A DNA stretch of 5,770 bases from Coriobacteriaceae bacterium (GTDB lineage: Bacteria > Actinomycetota > Coriobacteriia > Anaerosomatales > D1FN1-002): assembly GCA_013824215.1 (NCBI GenBank), contig PNNM01000069.1:1-5770 (forward strand), given 5' to 3'. Positions 1-5,099 of this stretch are shown here, one piece after another. The notes beneath the pieces are model-generated. The model saw nothing but the letters and a program-made list of their open reading frames with translations. It ran no database searches and was not told where the DNA came from. A program made the translations under genes and the position numbers. Numbering within the stretch: position 1 is the first letter of the stretch; each line of letters begins with the position of its first letter.

Positions 1-931
1 TCATGAACTGCGCCTGCAGGTCGGTCGGGAAGCCCGGGAACGGCAGCGTCTGCACGTCCACGGGCTTGGGACGCCCCGTGGCCGAGACGCTCACGCTGCG
101 CTCGCCGACCTCGACAACGGCACCCGCCGCCGCGAGTTTGTGCAGGAGGAGTTCGAGGTGATGGGGGTCGAAGCCGGTCACCGTGACCGGCCCACCGCAC
201 AATGCCCCGGCCACGAGGTAGGTGCCCGCCTCGATCCGGTCGCCGACGACCTCGTGCTCGACCGGGTGCAGCTCGTCGACGCCCTCGACGGTGATGATCG
301 GCGTGCCCGCGCCCTCGATCCTCGCCCCCATGCCCGAGAGGAACCGCGCGAGGTCCGAGATCTCGGGCTCGCGCGCGGCGTTGTCGATGACAGTCGTCCC
401 CTTGGCGAGCACGGAGGCCATGAGCAGGTTCTCGGTGGCGCCCACGCTCGGGAAGTCGAGGGTGACGTAGGCGCCGGTGAGCTTGGGCGCGCGCGCGTCG
501 ATGTAGCCGTGACCGAACTCGATCTCGACCCCGAGTGCCTCGAGCCCGGCGATGTGCATGTCGATCTTGCGCGACCCGATGTTGCAGCCGCCCGGCATCG
601 CCACGTGCGCACGTCCGAGGCGCGCCACCAGCGGACCGAGCACCACGATCGACGCGCGCATCCGCGCCACCATCTCGTAGGGCGCCTCGTGGCTGGTCAA
701 CTCGGTGGCGTCCACGACGAGCTCGTGGTCGGAGCGCGTCACACGTGCGCCGAGCCCGCCGACCACGTCGGCCATCGTGGCGATGTCCGTGATATCGGGC
801 GTGTTGCGGATACGCGAGGCGCCGGGCGCAAGAAGCGCGGCCGCCATCAGCTTCAGCGCCGAGTTCTTGGCGCCGCCCACGCGGACCTCGCCGGCCAGCG
901 GGCGACCGCCGGTGATTCGGATGCAATCCAT
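1..931 (-). CDS. murA: UDP-N-acetylglucosamine 1-carboxyvinyltransferase (MurA), C-terminus cut by window edge
   Basis: Catalyses the first committed step of peptidoglycan synthesis in the cytoplasm, transferring enolpyruvate from PEP to UDP-GlcNAc. The visible 310 residues contain the family hallmarks: GAKNSAL with K22 and N23 near the N-terminus, MRAS with R92, the PGGC loop with the catalytic and fosfomycin-binding cysteine at C116, and FPTD with the general-base aspartate at D304 (Asp305 in E. coli numbering). About 110 residues of the usual 420-430 lie beyond the left edge. The ATG at 931 gives an N-terminus aligning with E. coli MurA, and no earlier in-frame start is available before the PIN gene. 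There is no Shine-Dalgarno sequence; a TATCCT box ends 7 nt before the ATG, so the gene may have a leaderless transcript or depend on read-through from the toxin gene 30 nt upstream. Cysteine rather than aspartate at 116 predicts a fosfomycin-sensitive enzyme. Confidence 0.97.
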   Translation of the reverse strand, partial: MDCIRITGGRPLAGEVRVGGAKNSALKLMAAALLAPGASRIRNTPDITDIATMADVVGGLGARVTRSDHELVVDATELTSHEAPYEMVARMRASIVVLGPLVARLGRAHVAMPGGCNIGSRKIDMHIAGLEALGVEIEFGHGYIDARAPKLTGAYVTLDFPSVGATENLLMASVLAKGTTVIDNAAREPEISDLARFLSGMGARIEGAGTPIITVEGVDELHPVEHEVVGDRIEAGTYLVAGALCGGPVTVTGFDPHHLELLLHKLAAAGAVVEVGERSVSVSATGRPKPVDVQTLPFPGFPTDLQAQFM

Positions 932-963
932 AGAGGACAGGATACCCGAGCGGCTGCCCGCTC
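932..963 (-). promoter_or_regulatory. Toxin-murA junction: small hairpin and possible leaderless murA -10 box
   Basis: This short gap holds a perfect 6-bp stem with a 4-nt loop (GAGCGG/CCGCTC, 948-963) that overlaps the toxin stop codon. It is followed by TATCCT (minus strand, 939-944), which resembles a -10 hexamer (4 of 6 matches) and ends 7 nt before the murA ATG. No convincing -35 hexamer is seen. The hairpin lacks a U-tract and is small, so it is unlikely to be an efficient terminator. Both readings, a leaderless promoter or plain read-through, are inferences. Confidence 0.25.
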
Positions 964-1408
964 AGGCCAGCGACGTCGCCGGGTCGAAACCCTCGGCGAA
1001 GGGGTCCCGGAAGTGCACGCCGTCGGCCTCGAACCCGTCGGAGAAGTCCTCCGAGAGTACGAACGAGCAGCCCGCTGTCTTGGCCGCGGCCCAGATCTGG
1101 GCGTCGTAGTAGGAGAAGCCGAAGCGTTCGACGCCTTCGATCGCCAGATCGACGACGCGGGGTGTGACGTAGACGACCGGAAACATCTCAGCGAGTCGGC
1201 GGACCTCGGTGCGCGCTCGCTCCCGGCTGATGTGCGCGCGCAGCTTGCCGACCGCCACGTTCGCGAACTCCGAGAGCACTTGGCCGGAGATGACCCCTTG
1301 CCGGCTCGCCGCCATGACGTTCTGCACCTCGAACGAGCGCCCCTGCTTGCCGGGATGAACCGGATCGATGCAGTACACGAGCACGTTGGTGTCGAAGAAG
1401 GCACGCAT
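962..1408 (-). CDS. PIN-domain ribonuclease toxin (VapC-like) of a type II toxin-antitoxin pair
   Basis: A 148-aa protein of typical VapC/PIN length. It opens with FFDTNVLVY, whose D6 is the first metal-binding acid. E47 (in SEFANVA), D102 (in YYDAQIWAAA) and D121/D124 (in LSEDFSDG) supply the remaining acidic residues, so the Mg2+-dependent RNase centre looks intact. PIN toxins of this kind usually cleave tRNA or rRNA; the target cannot be read from the sequence. The start was chosen at 1408 because the protein then begins directly at the PIN fold and the ATG overlaps the antitoxin stop by one base (TGATG), the usual arrangement for translational coupling. There is no Shine-Dalgarno sequence of its own. 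The frame stays open further upstream, but that stretch is antitoxin sequence in another frame. Next downstream is murA. Confidence 0.9.
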   Translation of the reverse strand: MRAFFDTNVLVYCIDPVHPGKQGRSFEVQNVMAASRQGVISGQVLSEFANVAVGKLRAHISRERARTEVRRLAEMFPVVYVTPRVVDLAIEGVERFGFSYYDAQIWAAAKTAGCSFVLSEDFSDGFEADGVHFRDPFAEGFDPATSLA

Positions 1409-1680
1409 CACTCGGGAGGACGCCGCGCGTTGCGCTGGTCGCGGTTCCAGCGAGGGAGGCCGCCCGCCTCGGCGATCAGATCCCCGAGCCTGCGCATCCC
1501 TGACTCGTACTCGGCCCAGCGCTCTTCGAAGTCCCGCTGGGCCGCCATCGGGTCGTACGCCTCGTCGATCGCACGACGGATGAGCTCGGACTCCGTGCGG
1601 CCGGTCAGCTCGGCGCGCTCCTTGAGGAGCGCGTCCTGACGCTCGTCGATGTAGACCTGCTTGCGCACCATGCGGGCCAT
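1408..1680 (-). CDS. Ribbon-helix-helix (CopG/VapB-like) antitoxin
   Basis: A 90-aa protein. Residues about 4-42 fit a ribbon-helix-helix DNA-binding fold: a short beta strand (RKQVYID), a charged helix, the turn LTGRTES and a second helix (ELIRRAIDEAY). Residues about 45-90 form a charged, Trp/Arg-rich tail that would bind and neutralise the PIN toxin encoded immediately downstream. The start is supported by a GGAGGT Shine-Dalgarno (1687-1692) 6 nt upstream; an internal Met at codon 4 is an alternative but is spaced less well. Proteins of this class normally repress their own promoter together with the toxin, which fits the inverted repeat at 1726-1749. The assignment rests on fold pattern and gene context; the exact VapB subfamily is not recognised. 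Confidence 0.85.
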   Translation of the reverse strand: MARMVRKQVYIDERQDALLKERAELTGRTESELIRRAIDEAYDPMAAQRDFEERWAEYESGMRRLGDLIAEAGGLPRWNRDQRNARRPPE

Positions 1681-1686
1681 GATGGC

Positions 1687-1724
1687 ACCTCCGACCGTGA
1701 CGGCGGCTTACCCGCATCTTACCC
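1687..1724 (-). promoter_or_regulatory. Toxin-antitoxin promoter -10, direct repeats and ribosome binding site
   Basis: Read on the minus strand, two copies of GGGTAAG lie exactly 11 bp apart (1718-1724 and 1707-1713), about one helical turn. The first overlaps TAAGAT (1716-1721), a plausible -10 hexamer (4 of 6 matches). A start about 7 nt on would give a leader of roughly 29 nt carrying the GGAGGT ribosome binding site at 1687-1692. The phased repeats could be subsites for a ribbon-helix-helix dimer, but this is inferred from position and spacing only. Confidence 0.35.
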
Positions 1725-1725
1725 A

Positions 1726-1749
1726 CGCGATGTATGTACGTACATCGCG
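1726..1749. promoter_or_regulatory. 24-bp inverted repeat, probable antitoxin operator
   Basis: The two 12-bp arms (CGCGATGTATGT and ACGTACATCGCG) are reverse complements with a single mismatch and no spacer, around a GTACGTAC core. The repeat lies 46 bp upstream of the antitoxin ATG and would cover the -35 region of the candidate promoter at 1716-1721. This is where a toxin-antitoxin complex usually binds to repress its own operon. It also follows the acyltransferase stop codon by 5 bp, so a role as that gene's 3' hairpin is the main alternative. It has no T-run in either direction. Confidence 0.5.
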
Positions 1750-1754
1750 GGCGC

Positions 1755-2777
1755 TCACACCATCCAGCGGGTGGCCTTCCAGGCGTGCAACGCGCGGGCG
1801 AGCGCCCAGGATGCCCCGAGCACCACCGCGTAGGTGAGCGCGACGAACCACGCGGCTGTCAGCGGTCTGCCCGGCGCGAACGTGCCTGCCAGCCGCAACC
1901 ACAGCACGAGGGCGAGCGGGTGCGCGAGGTAGATGCCGAACGTGAGATCCGCCAGCGCCGCGAGCCTGCGCGCCGATCTCCCGGCGACCTGCGCGATCCA
2001 CGCGCCGAGCCCGAACACGCCGAGCAGCGCCGCCGAGATCGCGAGGTAGTAGCCGAAGGACGCGGCCGCGGGAAGCGGCAGCCGCATCGCACCGGTCACC
2101 TGCGCGCCCCACATCGAGCCGCCTCCCACGAGGAGCGCTGGCCACCAGCGCCGGAGCCACGGAGCCGCCTTGTGCTCCCGCAGCCAGAACCACGCCCCGA
2201 GCGTCACGAACGGCGTGTATCGCACGAGCAGGCTCACGTCCTTGGCGAGTAGCACCGAGCCCGCGATCTGCCCCGGGAGCAGCGGACGGCCCGCCGCGCA
2301 CGCCAGCGTGACCACCAGCCAGAACGCGGTCGGATGCCGCTTCAGCAGCGGCCGGACGAGTGGAGCCAGCGCGTAGGCCATGAACACCAGCGGCACGAAG
2401 TAGAGGTGGTACCACGCCCCGCCGAGAAACAGCGTGTCTCCCCAGGACTCGACGCTGTCCGGATAGGCCCGCCCGGACATCAGGTGGCCGGTCACGAGGA
2501 AGACCCCGCTCCACGCCAGGTACGGCAGTCCGGTCCCGGCGAAACGCCGCCCCAGGAACGCCGGCCAGCCGCCCGCGCCGGGTCCGCGGCCCCAAGCCAG
2601 AACGCCAGCCACCGCCATGAACGACGGCACCGCGACATCCAGCAGGGCGCGGGAGAAGGTGATGAGCTCCGAGGCCGCGGCCCGCTCGCGCACCGCCGCC
2701 GCGGTCACATGTATCGCCACCACGAGCGCCGCCGAGACGATGCGGATGGCGTCGAGGTCTGCTCGGCGGGAGCTCAT
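1755..2777 (-). CDS. Acyltransferase family 3 integral membrane protein
   Basis: A 340-aa, strongly hydrophobic protein with about ten likely membrane spans, matching the acyltransferase-3 family (OatA membrane domain, WecH and similar). Family marks are the N-terminal LDAIRIVSA helix with the conserved histidine at H23 (VVAIH), the WYHLYFVPLVF segment at 122-132 (H124), and GIYLAHP at 281-287 near the C-terminus. Members move acyl groups, often acetyl, from the cytoplasmic side to sugars or peptidoglycan outside the membrane. There is no appended SGNH domain, so this is the stand-alone form; the acceptor cannot be told from sequence. The ATG at 2777 gives the right N-terminus for the family. 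It has no Shine-Dalgarno, but a TATAGT box ends 6 nt upstream, suggesting a leaderless mRNA. The gene is separated from the nitrite reductase by hairpins and is probably an independent unit. Confidence 0.88.
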   Translation of the reverse strand: MSSRRADLDAIRIVSAALVVAIHVTAAAVRERAAASELITFSRALLDVAVPSFMAVAGVLAWGRGPGAGGWPAFLGRRFAGTGLPYLAWSGVFLVTGHLMSGRAYPDSVESWGDTLFLGGAWYHLYFVPLVFMAYALAPLVRPLLKRHPTAFWLVVTLACAAGRPLLPGQIAGSVLLAKDVSLLVRYTPFVTLGAWFWLREHKAAPWLRRWWPALLVGGGSMWGAQVTGAMRLPLPAAASFGYYLAISAALLGVFGLGAWIAQVAGRSARRLAALADLTFGIYLAHPLALVLWLRLAGTFAPGRPLTAAWFVALTYAVVLGASWALARALHAWKATRWMV

Positions 2778-2783
2778 GCGCTC

Positions 2784-2789
2784 ACTATA
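2784..2789 (-). promoter_or_regulatory. Candidate -10 box for a leaderless acyltransferase transcript
   Basis: On the minus strand TATAGT (5 of 6 matches to TATAAT) ends 6 nt before the ATG at 2777. Transcription normally starts about 6-7 nt after the -10 box, which would place the start on or next to the A of the ATG. No ribosome binding site is seen in between, which fits leaderless translation. There is no good -35 hexamer 16-18 nt upstream. The rest of the 2778-2951 gap holds a 10-bp palindrome (CGAGGCCTCG, 2842-2851) with no evident role and the hairpins at 2889-2945. Confidence 0.4.
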
Positions 2790-2888
2790 CCGAGAGCCCT
2801 GCCGACGCGACCGAGCGCCCGGAACCGAGATAGCCGCGACACGAGGCCTCGGATCCTGCGTCGTCTTGTCGAACGCGGCACCGACGCG

Positions 2889-2945
2889 CTGAGGGACGCC
2901 TCTGTCGGCGCCCCTCAGTCCCTCGGCCCTCGGAGTACGAGGACC
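2889..2945 (-). terminator. Tandem GC-rich hairpins after the nitrite reductase gene
   Basis: The first hairpin met by RNA polymerase lies at 2925-2945, 6 nt past the stop codon: GGTCCTCG pairs with CGAGGGCC across the 5-nt loop TACTC, with one G-U pair. The second lies at 2889-2918: arms of 12 bp (CTGAGGGGCGCC on the plus-strand complement of the right arm) with one mismatch and a 6-nt loop. Neither is followed by a T-run, so this is not a textbook intrinsic terminator. High-GC bacteria often end transcripts at such hairpins, and the position supports that role. A 3' stabilising structure is the alternative. Confidence 0.5.
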
Positions 2946-2951
2946 CCCTAG

Positions 2952-4796
2952 CTACTTGCGCGGTATCGCGCTCGTAGCGTAGTTCTTCGCGTTCGTGGCG
3001 TACGTGACGACGTTCTTCATCTCAGTGCTGAACGCCGCCGGATCGTGGAAGCCCATGCTGTTCTCGGAGACCGCCAAGTTCTCCCAACGGACGTGCGCCA
3101 TACGGTGGCTGTCCGTCGCAAGTTTGAGCTTGGCCATGTCGACGTTCTTGCCCGCAGCCTTGGCGTCCTTAGCCGCCTTGATGGCTTTGAGCGAGTCCAT
3201 GAGCGCGGTCTGGCCGTTGAGCGCCATCGAGTAGTTGCCGTCCTGGATCTGATAGGCCTTGTTCTTCATCCGTGCCAGGAACCCGCCGTGGCAGGCGCCG
3301 CACGGGACTATGATCCCGTCTGCGTCGAGTGTGAGGCCGAACTCGCCGGCGAACGCTTGGACCGGTGTCGCCTCCATGTACTTGTTCGGAGACGCCATCC
3401 AGTGACTCGTGAACGTGCCGCCGGAGGTCTTCGTCACCTTCGGCATGTGGCACAGGAAGCACGGGGCACCGTTGGCGTAGTGTCGGCTGTTCCAGTAGGT
3501 CTCCGCCTCCGGATGCTGGCTCTTGATGAGCGGCTCGGCGATCGGGAACGGCGTCCAGTACAGGCCTGGCGCGGTCGGACTCCCCAGCAATCCGGTCCCG
3601 TGGCTCCAGTCCATCACGTAGGGGCCGGGCTGACCGGTCTGGGGCGGGAACTCCGCCTTGTAGATGGTCTCCAGTTCGCCGACCTTGGCCCACGGGAAGT
3701 AGTCGCGGTCGATGCCGTCGATGCCCGACTTGCCGCAGACGTACTCGACGTGGCACTGTGCGCACAATGCGACACCGCGCTCTATGTCGAGCGGCTGACT
3801 GCTGTCGAACACCTTCGGGCTGCCGCTGACGTACGGGTTCAGGCCCTTGGCCGCGATCTGCAGGATCTCCGACTTCCGGATGATCCGGAAGCCGACGAGT
3901 TCACCTGCCGTGTTGCGCGCCGACATGTGCGGGTCGTGGCAGTGGTTGCAGCCGTTGCCCGAGTCGACCGTCTTGGAGCCGGTCGGCAACTCGTTCACCG
4001 TGAGCGCGTAGAGCGCCGCCCATGTCATGTTGAAGTCGGTCGTCGCGCCCGCGAGCGCGTAGCTCGAGTACTTGGTGATCCCGTCCGGCATCGTCACGAC
4101 AACGTTCACCTCGTTGTTGTGAGGCTTCACTGTCGTGCGGTTCGTCGCCATGAGCACCTTGGTGCCGGCGGGGATGAGGATCGGGGCGGCAAGGTGGCCG
4201 CTCGTGACGGTGACGGCGGACTTGATCGTCCGCGTCTTGCCGCTATCCCAGTAGTAGGTGACCTTCGTCGACTTGCACTGCAGGCACACCTCGAACTTGC
4301 CGCGCTTGATGTCGACGTGGTCCCTGAGCATCATGTCGTGGGACCGCTCCTCGTTGTAGTCCTTCGCGAAGCCGTGCCCGTCGATGATGTCGTTGTAGTG
4401 TCCGAAGTCGTTGGTCTTCGGCCACGCCGTCGGGGATCCGCCGTACTTCGTCTTGTAGTCGTCACCGTACGTGTACGTCCCGAACTGGTCCGGGTGACAT
4501 CCGGCCGCCCCACACAGATCGAGATCGAAGTGGACGGTCGGGTACTTGGTGGCGTCAGACGGAACCGCCTGGTGCGCCGAGGCGCCCTCATGGCACTGCA
4601 CGCACGCGTAGCCCTTGTGGCCGGAAGCGGCCACCTGGGTCACAGCGGTCGCGTGACACGCGGACCCGCCGCACGAGGAGTTGTCGGCAACGGTCACCGC
4701 AGTCGTCCCGACGAGCGGGAAGGCCACGACAAGGCCGACGAGCAGGCACGACGCCAAGACGACCAGCGCGAACCTGCGCTTACTCTCTGTTCTCAT
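2952..4796 (-). CDS. Octaheme cytochrome c nitrite reductase (ONR/TvNiR type, NrfA-related)
   Basis: Predicted exported octaheme enzyme reducing nitrite to ammonia with six electrons; relatives also reduce hydroxylamine, NO and sometimes sulfite. Heme motifs in order: C42-X4-C47-H48, C65VQCH69, C95-X4-C100-H101, C171LQCK175, C283NHCH287, C345AQCH349, C446FLCH450, C499GACH503. Having the lysine-ligated catalytic heme fourth, after three N-terminal hemes, separates ONR from pentaheme NrfA. Active-site candidates are R151 (DYNEERSH), Y352 (CHVEY) and H428 (KSQHPE), with E351, K425 and Q427 as the calcium site. C354 gives the Y-X-C pair crosslinked in the Thioalkalivibrio enzyme. The C-terminal ENSMGFHDP (H584) is another family mark. 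Residues 9-30 form a signal peptide or membrane anchor after a KRR n-region, with a possible cleavage after A37. A GGAGGT at 4805-4810 lies 8 nt before the ATG. At 614 aa it is somewhat longer than TvNiR, mainly through a polar, beta-rich stretch at about 180-280. No NrfH-like partner or heme-ligation gene is in the window. Confidence 0.93.
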   Translation of the reverse strand: MRTESKRRFALVVLASCLLVGLVVAFPLVGTTAVTVADNSSCGGSACHATAVTQVAASGHKGYACVQCHEGASAHQAVPSDATKYPTVHFDLDLCGAAGCHPDQFGTYTYGDDYKTKYGGSPTAWPKTNDFGHYNDIIDGHGFAKDYNEERSHDMMLRDHVDIKRGKFEVCLQCKSTKVTYYWDSGKTRTIKSAVTVTSGHLAAPILIPAGTKVLMATNRTTVKPHNNEVNVVVTMPDGITKYSSYALAGATTDFNMTWAALYALTVNELPTGSKTVDSGNGCNHCHDPHMSARNTAGELVGFRIIRKSEILQIAAKGLNPYVSGSPKVFDSSQPLDIERGVALCAQCHVEYVCGKSGIDGIDRDYFPWAKVGELETIYKAEFPPQTGQPGPYVMDWSHGTGLLGSPTAPGLYWTPFPIAEPLIKSQHPEAETYWNSRHYANGAPCFLCHMPKVTKTSGGTFTSHWMASPNKYMEATPVQAFAGEFGLTLDADGIIVPCGACHGGFLARMKNKAYQIQDGNYSMALNGQTALMDSLKAIKAAKDAKAAGKNVDMAKLKLATDSHRMAHVRWENLAVSENSMGFHDPAAFSTEMKNVVTYATNAKNYATSAIPRK

Positions 4797-4804
4797 GTCA
4801 ATGC

Positions 4805-4858
4805 ACCTCCCCCCGCGTCAGATTGCGGCAGGACGAGAATGCGGGTGTATCGACTATG
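4805..4858 (-). promoter_or_regulatory. Nitrite reductase leader: strong ribosome binding site and weak -10 candidates
   Basis: GGAGGT (4805-4810), inside a run of six G followed by AGG, sits 8 nt before the nitrite reductase ATG and is the best Shine-Dalgarno in the window. Further up, CATAGT (4853-4858) and GATACA (4846-4851) are the only AT-richer hexamers that could act as -10 boxes. A start from CATAGT near 4846 would put the palindrome centre about 90 bp upstream, a spacing used by class I CRP-family activators. The promoter choice is tentative; the ribosome binding site is clear. Confidence 0.35.
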
Positions 4859-4878
4859 CGGTGCGAACCCTCCCCCTC

Positions 4879-4905
4879 CAGAGGGATCCGCAGGCGCCCC
4901 CTCTG
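4879..4905. repeat. 7-bp inverted repeat between control palindrome and nitrite reductase start
   Basis: CAGAGGG (4879-4885) and CCCTCTG (4899-4905) are perfect reverse complements 13 nt apart. The position is between the CRP/FNR-type palindrome and the candidate -10 boxes, in otherwise GC-rich DNA. It may be a second protein-binding site, a leader hairpin if transcription starts upstream, or chance in purine-rich sequence. Confidence 0.3.
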
Positions 4906-4927
4906 CCTCGCCGTGCGCCTGACTGGT

Positions 4928-4945
4928 TTGTGATACCCATCACAA
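4928..4945. promoter_or_regulatory. CRP/FNR-family operator (HcpR-like palindrome) upstream of nitrite reductase
   Basis: TTGTGAT and ATCACAA are perfect 7-bp arms around ACCC, giving the TGTGA-N6-TCACA core. This is the CRP-class consensus and also the motif reported for HcpR, a CRP/FNR-family regulator of nitrosative-stress and nitrite-reduction genes in anaerobes. The centre (4936.5) is 140 bp upstream of the nitrite reductase ATG, and no other gene start lies nearby, so that gene is the probable target. Which CRP-family protein binds cannot be read from the window; a GlxR/CRP-type cAMP regulator would use the same core. Confidence 0.65.
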
Positions 4946-4985
4946 GCACGGAGTATGCACCAGCTCGGGCGCGTTTCGACGAACG

Positions 4986-5048
4986 GCGGAGCTGGAGGGC
5001 GCCCAGAGACCGCTGGGGGCTCCGCATGGAGCAGGGGCGGCCGGCCCC
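4986..5048 (-). terminator. Tandem GC hairpins closing the ATP synthase operon
   Basis: Following atpC, the minus strand first meets GGGGC/GCCCC (5034-5048) with a 5-nt loop. It then meets a larger structure at 4986-5025: outer arms GCGGAGC/GCTCCGC of 7 bp and an inner CCCAG/CTGGG stem of 5 bp. There is no T-run. The location, 52-114 nt past the atpC stop and before the palindrome, suits the end of the atp operon transcript, in the same style as the hairpin pair at 2889-2945. Confidence 0.4.
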
Positions 5049-5099
5049 AGTCCCGCCTCCCCTTGGCAGATCGCACCGAAAGAGCGGCGCTGGCGTCCC

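Noticed and set aside
140..1639. 499-codon open frame on the plus strand
   Set aside because: It runs antisense across murA, the toxin and the antitoxin, all recognised by motif. Its low-complexity Arg/Asp/His composition shows no family features.
962..1726. 254-aa version of the PIN protein with an N-terminal extension
   Set aside because: The extra 106 residues are an Arg-rich out-of-frame reading of the antitoxin gene. The TGATG overlap and the family N-terminus place the start at 1408.
1734..2951. Plus-strand open frames antisense to the acyltransferase and across 2778-2951
   Set aside because: Their products are Arg/Ala/His-rich without domains, and the minus-strand frame has clear membrane spans and acyltransferase-3 motifs.
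4746..4796. Lipobox-like LASC at residues 14-17 of the nitrite reductase (lipoprotein signal)
   Set aside because: The hydrophobic stretch continues for 13 residues past the cysteine, whereas lipoproteins normally turn polar after it. A signal peptide or anchor fits better.
2952..4796. Hydroxylamine oxidoreductase or octaheme tetrathionate reductase identity
   Set aside because: A CXXCK fourth heme together with CHVEY, KSQHPE and SMGFHDP is the NrfA/ONR signature. HAO would need its own heme-tyrosine crosslink pattern and all-CXXCH motifs.
3045..4922. 625-codon open frame on the plus strand
   Set aside because: It is antisense to the nitrite reductase, whose heme motifs and catalytic residues make that frame certain. 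The antisense product is Arg/Val/His/Asp-rich with no recognisable domain, a usual by-product of high-GC codon bias.
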